Below, in pieces: positions 37,748 to 46,746 of a DNA stretch of 64,000 nucleotides. Where the stretch lies: positions 310,001-374,000 of the forward strand of contig NZ_RZUL01000003.1 in NCBI RefSeq assembly GCF_004005485.1. The letters are read 5' to 3'. Origin of the DNA: Sphingobium algorifonticola (GTDB lineage: Bacteria > Pseudomonadota > Alphaproteobacteria > Sphingomonadales > Sphingomonadaceae). How positions within the stretch are numbered: position 1 is the first letter of the stretch; each line of letters opens with the position of its first letter. The position numbers were made by a program, and so were the translations under genes. The notes under the pieces were generated by a model. That model saw only the letters and a list, made by a program, of their open reading frames with translations. It was not told the origin of the DNA and ran no database searches.

Positions 37748-37848
37748 CCGTTCGGGCTGAGCGAAGTCGAAGCCTTCGACAGAGCAAAGCGAGGTCAAAC
37801 GCCTTCGCTTCGCTCTGGCAGACCCTTCGACAGGCTCAGGGTGAACGG
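37748..37848. repeat. REP-like palindromic element, copy 4 (pgk/gap junction)
   Basis: Left arm CCGTTCGGGCTGAGCGAAGT, right arm CTTCGACAGGCTCAGGGTGA ending ACGG, with an inner pair (CTTCGCTTCGCTCTG / AGAGCAAAGCGAGG). Same family as those in the nuo operon. It lies at a junction between two glycolytic genes. Confidence 0.86.
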
Positions 37849-37869
37849 ACCATTATAGGCTGCCCGCCC

Positions 37870-38880
37870 CTACAGCAGCCCCGCGACCACGCCGCTGGTG
37901 TCGACCATACGGTTGGAGAAGCCCCATTCATTGTCGTACCAGCTCAGCACGCGCACCAGCTTGCCGTCGATCACGGCCGTTTCCAGGCTGTCGATCGTGG
38001 AGCTGGCAGGCGCATGGTTGAAATCGATCGAGACCAGCGGTTCGTCGGTATAGGCAAGTACGCCCTTGAGCGGACCGGATTCCGATGCGGCTTTCAGCAG
38101 CGCGTTGATTTCCTCGACGCTCGTGTCGCGCTTCGGCGTGAAGGTCAGATCGACCACCGACACATTGGGCGTCGGCACACGAATGGCCGAACCGTCCAGC
38201 TTGCCCTTGAGCTCGGGCAGCACCTCGCCGACCGCACGGGCCGCACCTGTCGTCGTGGGGATCATCGACATGGCGGCGGCACGCGAACGGCGCGGATCGC
38301 TGTGAATCTGGTCGAGGATCTTCTGGTCGTTGGTGTAGCTGTGGATCGTGGTCATCAGGCCGCGCTCGATCCCGACGCTGTCGTTCAGCACCTTCGCAAA
38401 GGGCGCAAGGCAGTTGGTGGTGCATGATGCGTTGGAAATCACGATGTCATCGGCCGTCAGCGTTTCGTGGTTCACGCCGTAGACGACGGTCTTGTCCACG
38501 CCCTTGGCAGGCGCAGAAATAACGACGCGCTTGGCACCCGCTTCCAGATGCTTGGATGCCGAAGCCTTGTCCGCGAAGAAGCCGGTGCATTCCAGCGCGA
38601 TCACCACGCCCTGCGCCGCATGCGGCAGCTTGGCGGGGTCGCGCTCGGCCGTCACGGCGATGCGCTTGCCGTTGACGATCATGTCGCTGCCGTCGACTTC
38701 GACCGTGCCCGAAAACGGACCATGGACGCTGTCGCGCTTGAAGAGCAGCGCGTTGGCCTTGGCATCGCCCAGATCGTTGATGCTGACCAGTTCCAGATCA
38801 TGGTCGGTCCGCTCCAGTATGGCGCGCGCGACAAGGCGACCGATACGGCCGAAACCGTTGATGGCTACTTTCACAGTCAT
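37870..38880 (-). CDS. gap: Glyceraldehyde-3-phosphate dehydrogenase, type I
   Basis: A 336-residue NAD-dependent enzyme. NAD fold [10 protein letters not shown] at residues 7-16, the NAD-selecting aspartate in INDL (D36) and catalytic C153 in [12 protein letters not shown] are seen. Substrate-binding [11 protein letters not shown] and the terminal [13 protein letters not shown] complete the pattern. It follows tkt by 18 bases in the same direction. Confidence 0.97.
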   Translation of the reverse strand: MTVKVAINGFGRIGRLVARAILERTDHDLELVSINDLGDAKANALLFKRDSVHGPFSGTVEVDGSDMIVNGKRIAVTAERDPAKLPHAAQGVVIALECTGFFADKASASKHLEAGAKRVVISAPAKGVDKTVVYGVNHETLTADDIVISNASCTTNCLAPFAKVLNDSVGIERGLMTTIHSYTNDQKILDQIHSDPRRSRAAAMSMIPTTTGAARAVGEVLPELKGKLDGSAIRVPTPNVSVVDLTFTPKRDTSVEEINALLKAASESGPLKGVLAYTDEPLVSIDFNHAPASSTIDSLETAVIDGKLVRVLSWYDNEWGFSNRMVDTSGVVAGLL

Positions 38881-38898
38881 AGGGGCAATTCCTCCGTG

Positions 38899-40884
38899 TC
38901 AGACCTTGAGGGCCGCCGCGATCTGCGGGGCGATGGCGTCGGCGGTCAGGCCGAAATGCGTGTAGAGCGCGTCGATCGGCGCGGACGCGCCAAAGCTGTC
39001 GATACCGAAACGCAAGCCGTTGCGGCCGGTATAGCGTTCCCAGCCCAGCGTGACGCCGGCCTCGATCGAGGCAATCAACGTGTCGGCAGGCAGCAGGTCG
39101 GCGCGATAGCTATCGTCCTGCGCCTCGAACAATTCCCAGCTCGGCATGGAAACGACATCGGCACCGATGCCCTGCGCTTCGAGCTGCGCGGCCGTCGCGA
39201 CGGCGATTGCGACTTCGGAGCCGGTGGCGACGATGACAACCTGGCGCGGCGCCACGGCAGCGCGGAGGCGATACGCACCCTTTGCGGAGAGATTTTGCGA
39301 CACGTCGTCCCGCAGCTGCGGCAGATTCTGCCGCGTCAGTGCCAGAACCGAAGGGCTGTCGCCGCTCGCCAGCGCAAGCGCCCAACATTCCGCCGTCTCG
39401 ACCGCATCGGCGGGGCGGAACACGTGCAGGTTCGGGATCATGCGAAGCGACATGACATGTTCAACCGGCTGATGCGTCGGCCCGTCTTCGCCCAGCCCGA
39501 TGCTGTCATGCGTCAGCACATAGATGACCCGCGCGCGCTGCAAGGCCGACATGCGGATGGCGTTGCGGCAATAATCGCTGAAGACGAGGAACGTGCCGCC
39601 ATAGGGAATGACGCCGCCATGCAACGCCATGCCGTTCATCGCGGCGGCCATGCCGAACTCGCGAATGCCGTAATAGACGTAGCGGCCCGCATAATCGTCG
39701 CGGCTGAGCGGCAATGTCGCCTTGGTCTTCGTATTGTTCGATCCGGTGAGGTCCGCCGATCCGCCGATCATTTCCGGCAAGACAGGCGTGATCGCCTCCA
39801 GCGCCATTTCGCTCGACTTGCGCGTGGCAACGTTGGCGGGCTTGACGATCAGGCCTTCGAGATAGGTCGTCATCGCCGCATCGCCTTCCGGCAATTCGCC
39901 CGCCATGCGCCGCTCGAACTCAGCCTTGTCGGCGCTCGCGTTCAGGCGGGCCTGCCAGTCCGCATGGGCCTGAGCACCGCGCTGGCCGAAGCTGCGCCAT
40001 GCGGCGGCGACATCATCGGGGATCTCGAAAGGCGCACTGTCCCAACCGAGGAATGCCCGCGCTGCGGCAATTTCGTCGGCACCCAGCGGGGAACCATGAA
40101 CCGCATGGCTACCCCCCTTGTTCGGCGCGCCATAGCCGATCGTCGTGCGACAGGCGATCAGCGAAGGCTGGGCGCTGGCCACGGCTTCATCCATCGCCCG
40201 GCGGATATCGGCAAAATCATGGCCGTCACATTCCATCACGTGCCAGCCCGACGCCCGATAACGCGCCTTGATATCCTCGCTGGTGGACAGGCCGGTATCG
40301 CCATCGATGGTGATGCGATTGTCATCCCACAACACATTCAGGCGGCCGAGCGCCAGATGACCTGCGAGGCCAACGGCCTCATGATTGATGCCTTCCATCA
40401 GGCAGCCGTCACCGGCGATAACCCATGTCGCATGATCGACCAGCGCATCACCGAACACCGCATTCAGGTGTCGCTCTGCAATCGCCATGCCGACGGCCGT
40501 CGCAAAACCCTGCCCCAGCGGCCCGGTCGTCGTCTCGACCCCGGCCAGTTCGAAGTTTTCCGGGTGACCGGCGCAGGGCGAGCCAAGTTGCCGGAATGCG
40601 CGGATGTCGTCCATCGTCGGCCGGGCATAGCCGGTCAGATGCAGCAGGCTGTAAATCAGCATGGAACCATGTCCCGCCGACAGCACGAAGCGGTCGCGAT
40701 CGGCCCAGCCGGGCGCAGCGGGATCATATTTCAGATAATCGCGAAACAGCACGGTGGCGACGTCTGCCATGCCCATCGGCATACCCGGATGGCCGCTGTT
40801 TGCAGCCTGCACTGCGTCCATGGACAATGCCCTGATGGCATTGGCGAGCGTCGTTTCGGTGACGGCGGTATCAGTGGCAAGCAT
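38899..40884 (-). CDS. tkt: Transketolase
   Basis: A 661-residue thiamine-diphosphate enzyme exchanging two-carbon units between sugar phosphates. TPP motif GDGCLMEGINHEAVGLAGHL with the aspartate-Asn pair (VLWDDN), the middle domain YVLTHDSIGLGEDGPTHQPVEH (in part) and C-terminal region are complete. A ribosome binding sequence AGGGAAGA lies about 11 bases before the ATG. The 219 bases before it (40885-41103) are shared with the plus-strand zapA group and should hold both promoters. Confidence 0.97.
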   Translation of the reverse strand: MLATDTAVTETTLANAIRALSMDAVQAANSGHPGMPMGMADVATVLFRDYLKYDPAAPGWADRDRFVLSAGHGSMLIYSLLHLTGYARPTMDDIRAFRQLGSPCAGHPENFELAGVETTTGPLGQGFATAVGMAIAERHLNAVFGDALVDHATWVIAGDGCLMEGINHEAVGLAGHLALGRLNVLWDDNRITIDGDTGLSTSEDIKARYRASGWHVMECDGHDFADIRRAMDEAVASAQPSLIACRTTIGYGAPNKGGSHAVHGSPLGADEIAAARAFLGWDSAPFEIPDDVAAAWRSFGQRGAQAHADWQARLNASADKAEFERRMAGELPEGDAAMTTYLEGLIVKPANVATRKSSEMALEAITPVLPEMIGGSADLTGSNNTKTKATLPLSRDDYAGRYVYYGIREFGMAAAMNGMALHGGVIPYGGTFLVFSDYCRNAIRMSALQRARVIYVLTHDSIGLGEDGPTHQPVEHVMSLRMIPNLHVFRPADAVETAECWALALASGDSPSVLALTRQNLPQLRDDVSQNLSAKGAYRLRAAVAPRQVVIVATGSEVAIAVATAAQLEAQGIGADVVSMPSWELFEAQDDSYRADLLPADTLIASIEAGVTLGWERYTGRNGLRFGIDSFGASAPIDALYTHFGLTADAIAPQIAAALKV

Positions 40885-41103
40885 GGGCCGTCTGGTCTTC
40901 CCTGTCGATAGCCATGCCTGTCAAGCGACCGGGGCGGCGCGAGCAGGCGAGTCGGCGTTGCGCCCCATTTGTCGCCAGAAGCCCCATGCGTCAACCACGG
41001 CAACCATTTGCGGAAATGCCGTGGCGTGCCGACCGTCCGACACCATCATGGCTTTTGCACCCCGGCCACTTCCTGCTATGCGTCGTGGATGCCGGGCGAT
41101 CGC

Positions 41104-41271
41104 ATGAAACTGGCCATTGGCCGAATGGAACGCGCACTGACGCGAATCGAGCAGGCCGTCGATGCGCTGCCGGAGCAGCCGATGCCGCCGCTGCATAACG
41201 AAAAGGCGATCGAGGCGCTGAAGGCGCTCGACGCGCTGATCGGGGAACTGAAAGGTGCGCCGCATGGCTGA
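41104..41271 (+). CDS. Small hypothetical protein before zapA
   Basis: A 55-residue, helix-prone protein (MKLAIGRMERALTRIEQAV, then KAIEALKALDALIGELKG) that could form a short coiled coil. It ends inside the first codons of zapA (overlap of 8 bases), so the two are coupled; it may help in cell division or only in zapA translation. I do not recognise a named family. Upstream in-frame start sites exist but would lengthen it without similarity. Confidence 0.6.
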   Translation: MKLAIGRMERALTRIEQAVDALPEQPMPPLHNEKAIEALKALDALIGELKGAPHG

Positions 41272-41599
41272 AATGACGCTGACGATCGGCGGCCGCCAGT
41301 ATCAGATACACTGCCGTGACGGCGAAGAGGCGCAACTCGATCATCTGGCTGCGATCGTCGATGCCAAGGCGCGACAGGCGCGGCAGGCGACACCGGGGTT
41401 GACGGAAGTACGGCAATTGCTGTTCGCCGCCCTGTTCCTGGCCGACGAACTTGCAGAGGTGAAGCGCGAGGCGGCGGGTCGTCAGCGCACGCTCGATCTG
41501 CCGAGCGGCGATGACGACGCAGCGACCGCCGTCGAAGGTCTCGCAAAGCGGCTCGAAAAGCTGGCCGAGAGGCTTGCCCCCGCCTCCACCGCACCCTAG
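41264..41599 (+). CDS. zapA: Cell division protein ZapA
   Basis: A 111-residue ZapA that stabilises the FtsZ ring. The N-terminal fold MTLTIGGRQYQIHCRDGEE followed by HLAAIVDAKARQ is typical, then a helical region ending with a heptad-like segment (GLAKRLEKLAERLA). I use the ATG at 41264 with AAAGGTG upstream; a GTG nine bases earlier is possible. 6S RNA follows within ten bases. Confidence 0.9.
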   Translation: MAEMTLTIGGRQYQIHCRDGEEAQLDHLAAIVDAKARQARQATPGLTEVRQLLFAALFLADELAEVKREAAGRQRTLDLPSGDDDAATAVEGLAKRLEKLAERLAPASTAP

Positions 41600-41608
41600 A
41601 TAGGCAAG

Positions 41609-41770
41609 TGGCGGGCACTGCCTGGTACGAGCTTTAGCGAACATCCCTGAGGCGATAATCACATCCAAGGGGGCTGTCCCTAACCGGGCCTTGGCCCGAC
41701 TTACATGGTCCCCACCTGACGTTGAGGCGTCAGAGGATATTCCAGCACACGGCCGAGGCGGTCCCGCCAC
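41609..41770 (+). ncRNA. ssrS: 6S RNA
   Basis: Location between zapA and 5-formyltetrahydrofolate cyclo-ligase is the standard 6S locus. The ends pair as GTGGCGGG (41609-41616) with CCCGCCAC (41763-41770). Inside are the conserved segments GCGAACATCCCTGAGGCGAT and GGGGGCTGTCCCTAACCGGG, matching the known 6S pattern (in E. coli, CCUGAGCCGAU). A TAGATA -10 hexamer lies at 41597-41602, over the zapA stop codon, giving a start near 41609. It binds sigma-70 RNA polymerase in stationary phase. Confidence 0.9.
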
Positions 41771-41815
41771 CTTTCATTGCCCCGGCGCGGGCACAGCGGC
41801 GGGACGAGGGAACGT

Positions 41816-42397
41816 ATGACCGACAAGCAAAGCCTGCGCAGAGAGGCGCGCGAACGGCGGCGCGGATTCGTCGCGGCGCTCGATCCGCTGGCGCACCGGC
41901 TTGCGTTCAAGGTGCTGCCGACGCCACTTGCCACGCTGATCGGAGGGCGCGGCACGATCGCGCTCTATCATGCCGTCGACGACGAAGCGCCGGCGCAGCG
42001 CCTTGCCCATGCCCTCGCTGCGCAGGGCAAGACGCTGGCCCTGCCCTGCGTACTCGACCGGCTGGGAAGCATGGAGTTTCGTCGGTGGCACCCGGACGAT
42101 CCGCTGCTATCCGGGCCGTTCGGCACCAGCCATCCGGCTGCGGAAAACGGGCTTGTCGTGCCTGACGTCATCATCGCGCCGCTGCTCGCCTTTGACAGCG
42201 CGATGGGGCGCCTGGGCCAGGGCGGCGGCTATTACGACCGCAGTTTCGCGCGTCACGACACCGCGTTGCGTATTGGCCTTGCCTGGTCCGTGCAGCAGAT
42301 GGCGCAGGTGCCGGTTGATCCGTGGGACTTGCCGCTGCATGCCGTTCTTACCGAAACCAGCCTGATCGAAGGCCCGATCGAAGGACCGCCTGCATGA
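41816..42397 (+). CDS. fthC: 5-formyltetrahydrofolate cyclo-ligase
   Basis: A 193-residue ATP-dependent enzyme converting 5-formyl-THF to 5,10-methenyl-THF. The signature GRLGQGGGYYDR and N-terminal KQSLRREARERRR are clear. ATG at 41816 with ACGAGGG upstream; it also lies 45 bases after 6S RNA, as in many proteobacteria (ygfA). Its stop overlaps the DUF2842 start (ATGA). Confidence 0.94.
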   Translation: MTDKQSLRREARERRRGFVAALDPLAHRLAFKVLPTPLATLIGGRGTIALYHAVDDEAPAQRLAHALAAQGKTLALPCVLDRLGSMEFRRWHPDDPLLSGPFGTSHPAAENGLVVPDVIIAPLLAFDSAMGRLGQGGGYYDRSFARHDTALRIGLAWSVQQMAQVPVDPWDLPLHAVLTETSLIEGPIEGPPA

Positions 42398-42645
42398 CCG
42401 ACCCATCGGTTCCGCCGCACATCACCCCGGGCCAGCCAAGCTGGCGCAAGCCGGTCGGCATGCTGCTGATCCTTGTCATCATCACGCTCTGGGCTGTGAT
42501 TGTGGGAAGCTGTTCACCCTGGATCGGGGCGCTGCCGATGTTGGTGCAGGTGCCGCTCTACATCATGGCGGGGATCATCTGGATATTCCCGATGAAGCCG
42601 CTGCTCGCGTGGATGGAAACGGGACGGTTCCGCTGGAAGGCCTGA
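42394..42645 (+). CDS. DUF2842 family membrane protein
   Basis: An 83-residue protein with two membrane helices (KPVGMLLILVIITLWAVIVG and LVQVPLYIMAGIIWIFPMKPL) and the conserved end PLLAWMETGRFRW, which is the DUF2842 pattern seen in alphaproteobacteria. Function unknown. It overlaps fthC by four bases, so it is part of that operon. Confidence 0.85.
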   Translation: MTDPSVPPHITPGQPSWRKPVGMLLILVIITLWAVIVGSCSPWIGALPMLVQVPLYIMAGIIWIFPMKPLLAWMETGRFRWKA

Positions 42646-42686
42646 CCGACACAGGGAGCCATTTGCCGTAATAAAATCAGGGAAAA

Positions 42687-42763
<77 letters not shown>

Positions 42764-42806
42764 GTACGGTGTGGAGGAGGCCAACTAGAAGAGCATGCCG
42801 GACCTG

Positions 42807-43961
42807 TCAACCGTCCTGCGGGCCATCTGTGACATTATCGTGATTTTCATGACGCGGTGCCGCCGTCAGCGTTCCCGCCTCGAATAAAAAGCCAGCAATA
42901 TCGGGCCTTCCGGCGGCCGCAATCACGGTTTGCAGGATGATGAGCAGCGGCACTGCCAAGAGCGCGCCCGAAGTGCCCCACACCCATCCCCAGAAGCTGA
43001 GCGAAACGAGGATCAGCAGCGGATTCATTGTCAGGCGGCGACCGAGGACCAGCGGCGTGATCGCATTCGCCTCCACCAGATGAAAGCCGACCTGCACCGC
43101 CGCCGGCAGCAGCGCGATCCACACATCGTTGAACACCATGAGGCCGCCCAGCGCCAGCAGCACCGCGGCCAGTATCGGCCCGAAATAGGGAATGAAGTTG
43201 AGCAGGGCCACGATCCCGCCCCACATCAACGGCGATGGCATGCCCACCAGATACAGCGCCAGCGCGACGGCCAGACCAAGGCTGAGGTTGATGGTCGCTA
43301 TCGTCAGCACATAGGCCGATGTCGAATCGACGACATTCTGGATCACCCGCGCGATCGCCAGGGCCCCGTCATAGCTCTCGCGGCTGCTGATCGTCTGCTT
43401 GCGCAGGCGCGTCCATCCCGCGAGGAAGAAATAGATGACAAGCAGTGCGAAGAACATCTGGATCAACGCCGATGGCGCCGAGGTCGCGGCAAACTGCAGC
43501 AGGGATCGCGGCGCTTCCACTGCCGCCGTCTGCGCCGCAGCGACCGGGCCGCTCGCCAGCATCTGCACGGTTTCGTCGACGAACCGCTCAAGCTGCGAAT
43601 AGAAGTCGATCACCGGCGCGAGATTCGCCTGAATCTGCCCGATGCGCGACGGCAGGATCCGAAACCAGTCCGTCGCGGGGACGATGATCAGCACCAGCGC
43701 CGTATTGGCCACCAGCAGAAAGGATATGACTGCGATCAATGCGGCAAGGGCCGATGGCAGGCGATGCCGCTCCATCCATTCGAGAAAGGGTACGAGCGCG
43801 ATGGCGATGACGATAGCGGCGGTCAGCGGCAGGAAAAACTCGGCTCCGGCGCGCAACGCAAAGGGAATGGCGAGCATCAACCCGACGCCCGCAATCAGCG
43901 CCAGCGACGCGAGCAGCCGATCGCGTCGGCGATCAATCTCGGCTCTGTCACTTGGCTGCAC
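42807..43961 (-). CDS. AI-2E family transporter (PerM-like permease)
   Basis: A 384-residue inner-membrane protein with about eight hydrophobic segments. Family features: LPLTAAIVIAIALVPFLEW near the N-terminus, the periplasmic-side central stretch, and the late motifs LLNFIPYFGPILAAVLLALGG and HLVEANAITPLVLGRRLTMNPL (in part). Substrate cannot be told; despite the family name most members are not autoinducer exporters. I use GTG at 43961, which has AGGAAGG seven bases upstream; a GTG at 44000 is possible. Confidence 0.88.
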   Translation of the reverse strand: MQPSDRAEIDRRRDRLLASLALIAGVGLMLAIPFALRAGAEFFLPLTAAIVIAIALVPFLEWMERHRLPSALAALIAVISFLLVANTALVLIIVPATDWFRILPSRIGQIQANLAPVIDFYSQLERFVDETVQMLASGPVAAAQTAAVEAPRSLLQFAATSAPSALIQMFFALLVIYFFLAGWTRLRKQTISSRESYDGALAIARVIQNVVDSTSAYVLTIATINLSLGLAVALALYLVGMPSPLMWGGIVALLNFIPYFGPILAAVLLALGGLMVFNDVWIALLPAAVQVGFHLVEANAITPLVLGRRLTMNPLLILVSLSFWGWVWGTSGALLAVPLLIILQTVIAAAGRPDIAGFLFEAGTLTAAPRHENHDNVTDGPQDG

Positions 43962-44099
43962 GTCGCGCCCTTCCTGTTGACGGTTCGCTTTCCTTTGCAC
44001 CCCTGCGCCGCGCCGTCAAATGGCTGGGCACCCGATGTTAACCCTATTTTTCCGGTCGCAGGGCTAGGCAGGGTGCATCCCTATCGCCCGGATGCCTTC

Positions 44100-44588
44100 A
44101 TGCCGTCACGCCGCCTGCCTCTTGCCACACTTTGCCGGACCTGCCTGGCCCTTACGGTGCCGATGACGCCGCTGGTCGCCGGAAAACCGTCTGTGGTCCT
44201 CGCATCGCATCTGTTTGTCGAACAGCTATCGACCGATGCCAACGGCAAGCCGCGCCGCACGCTCGTTCCCGTCAAACGCATCGAACGCGGTGACAGGCTG
44301 ATCGTCGTCCTGCGCTATCGGAATGCCGGGCCGACGCCCGTAGACGGCGTTGCGGTGACCAACCCGGTCCCTTCCGCGCTGCGCATCGACATGACGAGCC
44401 CAGCCATGCAGGTTTCGATCGATCACGGCCAAAGCTGGGGCCGGCTCGATCAGTTGTCGGTGGCGACCGGTCTTGGCGGCACGCGGCGGGCCACTGCGGA
44501 TGACGTTACTCATGTCCGCTGGTCCGTGCCGCATGCGCTTCGCCCGGGTGCGCAGGGTCAGGTCAGCTATCGCGCCATCGTGCGATGA
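44100..44588 (+). CDS. Exported DUF11-like protein
   Basis: A 162-residue protein with a signal peptide (MPSRRLPLATLCRTCLALTV...LVAG) and one beta-sandwich region resembling DUF11 (VLRYRNAGPTPVDGVAVTNPVPSALRID in part; VRWSVPHALRPGAQGQVSY). Likely periplasmic or surface-bound. The function is unknown. The start at 44100 has no strong ribosome binding site, and an upstream GTG in frame could be used. It is divergent from the permease and faces the same way as the SDR gene. Confidence 0.65.
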   Translation: MPSRRLPLATLCRTCLALTVPMTPLVAGKPSVVLASHLFVEQLSTDANGKPRRTLVPVKRIERGDRLIVVLRYRNAGPTPVDGVAVTNPVPSALRIDMTSPAMQVSIDHGQSWGRLDQLSVATGLGGTRRATADDVTHVRWSVPHALRPGAQGQVSYRAIVR

Positions 44589-44656
44589 GGCAGGCAATCG
44601 CAGTGCGCATGCTGTAGGGTCGGCACGTAACGTCTGATCCACGCGCGGAGAATGCC

Positions 44657-45436
44657 ATGCCCCCTCATGCCCTCGTCACCGGTGCATCCGCCGGACTTGG
44701 CACATTATTCTGTGAAGCACTGGCACGGCAGGGCAAGCCGCTCGTCATCGTTGCCCGACGGGAAGAGAGACTTGCAGCCGTCGCGGCAGATCTCCGCCAA
44801 CGTTTCGGCGTCACGGTTGTGCCCATAGCGATGGACCTTGCGTCCGCGGACGCCCCGGTGACGCTGTTTGCCAGGCTGGCCGAGCAGGACATCATCATCG
44901 ACACGCTCATCAACAATGCCGGGTTCGGGGCGCGCGGCGCGTTCGATGCGATCGATCTTTCGGTGCAGACTGAAATGGTGGACCTCAACTGCCGCGGCCT
45001 GATGGCGCTCTGCCATCTTGCCCTGCCCGGGATGATCGCGCGGGGCGATGGCGCCATTCTCAACCTTGCGTCGGTCGCCGCATTTCTGCCCGGTCCCTAC
45101 ATGAGCACTTATTACGCCACCAAGGCATTCGTTCTCAGCCTGTCCCAGGCGCTGCACGAAGAAGTGAAGCACAAGGGCGTGCGCGTCAGCGCATTATGCC
45201 CCGGGCCGACCGAGACGGAGTTTGCCGCCGTCGCGGGGCTGGGCAACAGCAAGCTGTTCGCCACGAATGTCGCCAATGCCGCTGATGTCGTTCGCGACGG
45301 CATGGCCGCACTCCAGGCGAATCGTGCCGTCGCCGTTTCCGGCCTGTCCAACCGGATCGCGGTCGCGGCGCTGCGTTTCGCCCCGCGTGGCTTCGCACGG
45401 CGGACCGCCATGCGCCTGCAAAAGGCGCGTGGTTGA
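44657..45436 (+). CDS. SDR family NAD(P)-dependent oxidoreductase
   Basis: A 259-residue classical short-chain dehydrogenase. NAD(P) motif TGASAGLG near residue 8, NNAG (INNAGFG), the catalytic YYATKAF (Y-x-x-x-K), and PGPTETEF after it. The pattern is close to the YdfG/DltE-type reductases, but the substrate is not predictable. GGAGA precedes the ATG. It converges on the E2 gene with a gap of four bases. Confidence 0.9.
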   Translation: MPPHALVTGASAGLGTLFCEALARQGKPLVIVARREERLAAVAADLRQRFGVTVVPIAMDLASADAPVTLFARLAEQDIIIDTLINNAGFGARGAFDAIDLSVQTEMVDLNCRGLMALCHLALPGMIARGDGAILNLASVAAFLPGPYMSTYYATKAFVLSLSQALHEEVKHKGVRVSALCPGPTETEFAAVAGLGNSKLFATNVANAADVVRDGMAALQANRAVAVSGLSNRIAVAALRFAPRGFARRTAMRLQKARG

Positions 45437-45440
45437 CGGA

Positions 45441-46742
45441 TCAGCTATCGAACAGCAGCACCGGCGTTTCGATGAGCTTGCGCAACGCCTGCACATAGCT
45501 GGCGGCGTCCCAGCCATCGACGACGCGATGGTCGCAACTGATTGAAAGGTTCATCAGCTTGGCGACGGCGATTTCGCCCTCGCGGATCACCGGGCGCTCG
45601 ATCACGCGGTTGGGACCGATGATCGCCACTTCGGGCCGGTTGATGACCGGCGTGGTCGCAATCCCGCCCAAAGGCCCCAGCGAGGTGATCGTCAAGGTGG
45701 AGCCGGACAGTTCAGCCGACGTCGCCTTGCCGCTGCGCGCGGCATCCGACAGGCGACGGATTTCACTCGCCAACTGCCAAACATTGCGATCCTGCGCGTC
45801 GCGGATCACCGGCACCATAAGGCCCGCGTCGGTCTGCGTCGCCATGCCCAGATGCACCGCGCCATGCCGCGTCACGACGCCGGCCTCGTCATCATATCGC
45901 GCGTTGATCATCGGAAAATCGGGCACGGCCTTGCAGATCGCGACGATCAGGAAGGGCAGCAGGGTCAGCTTCGGCCGGTCGCCGCGATTCGCGTTCAGGT
46001 CGGCTCGCATAGCCTCCAGCGCGGTCACGTCGATTTCTTCGACATAAGTGAAATGCGGAATGTTCCGCTTCGACGCCGCCATATTTTCGGCAATGCGGCG
46101 GCGCATGCCGATCACCTTGATCGCCTCGTCCGCTCGCTTGCGCGACGTCCCCGCCGCGCGATAGCCCTGCCCCTGCCCGTAAAGCAGATAAGCGTCCAGA
46201 TCGCTGTGGCGGATGCGGTCCGCTGTCGTGCGGACCTGCGTCAGGTCGATCCCCAGGTCCTTCGCACGGGCACGCACAGCGGGGGATGCGAGAATGGGTT
46301 CTGCCTTCTCCCTCTCCCCTTCAGGGAAAAGGGCCGGGGAGAGGGAGCTGTTATCAGAGGCTGGAACCGCATCCGCAACGCTGACATCCCCCTCTCCCAA
46401 CCCTCTCCCCTGAGGGGGAGAGGGCTTTTCCACCACTTCCTCCACCCCAGGATTCTCCGCCTCCACGATCGCAGCCGCCGGCGCTTCCGCAACCCCCTCG
46501 CCTTCCGTCTCGATCACCACCAGCATAGCACCGATCGAAACCTGTTCGCCCGGCTCGCCCGCCAGTTCGACAACGGTTCCGGCAACGGGCGATTCCAGCT
46601 CGACCGTCGCCTTGTCGGTCATCATGTCGGCAAGACCTTGGTCCTCTTCGACCCGGTCGCCGAGTTTGACATGCCAGGCGACGATCTCGGCCTCGGAAAT
46701 GCCTTCGCCGATATCGGGCAAGGTGAATGTGAAGCGTGCCAT
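45441..46742 (-). CDS. bkdB: Branched-chain 2-oxoacid dehydrogenase E2 (dihydrolipoyl transacylase), with palindromic element in the linker
   Basis: A 433-residue E2 core enzyme that moves the acyl group from E1 to CoA. The lipoyl domain carries K44 in DMMTDKATVE; a peripheral-subunit-binding domain spans about 149-185 (SPAVRARAKDLG); the catalytic domain ends with SCDHRVVDGWD, where the His is present. Residues about 105-148 of the linker are encoded by a C/T- and G-rich palindromic repeat read in frame (PSPPQGRGLGEGD, LFPEGEREKAEP). It lies four bases after the E1beta gene. Gene set and context point to the branched-chain complex; pyruvate remains a less likely choice. Confidence 0.9.
   Translation of the reverse strand: MARFTFTLPDIGEGISEAEIVAWHVKLGDRVEEDQGLADMMTDKATVELESPVAGTVVELAGEPGEQVSIGAMLVVIETEGEGVAEAPAAAIVEAENPGVEEVVEKPSPPQGRGLGEGDVSVADAVPASDNSSLSPALFPEGEREKAEPILASPAVRARAKDLGIDLTQVRTTADRIRHSDLDAYLLYGQGQGYRAAGTSRKRADEAIKVIGMRRRIAENMAASKRNIPHFTYVEEIDVTALEAMRADLNANRGDRPKLTLLPFLIVAICKAVPDFPMINARYDDEAGVVTRHGAVHLGMATQTDAGLMVPVIRDAQDRNVWQLASEIRRLSDAARSGKATSAELSGSTLTITSLGPLGGIATTPVINRPEVAIIGPNRVIERPVIREGEIAVAKLMNLSISCDHRVVDGWDAASYVQALRKLIETPVLLFDS
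46306..46429. repeat. Palindromic repeat element inside the E2 coding sequence
   Basis: Left part TTCTCCCTCTCCCCTTCAGG (46306 on), right part CCTCTCCCCTGAGGGGGAGA, with long C/T-rich and G/A-rich arms that pair with each other. It resembles the dispersed C/G-rich palindrome between efp and suhB in style. It stays open in the E2 frame and falls exactly in the flexible linker. Confidence 0.82.
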
Positions 46743-46746
46743 GCCG

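Noticed and set aside
38467..40911. Plus-strand open frame of 814 codons over gap and tkt
   Set aside because: The longest antisense frame of the window, but it lies opposite intact gap and tkt genes and shows no recognisable domain or start signal.
46300..46435. Tandem or CRISPR-like repeat
   Set aside because: The repeated segments are inverted arms of a palindrome and have no regular spacers, so this is not a CRISPR array.
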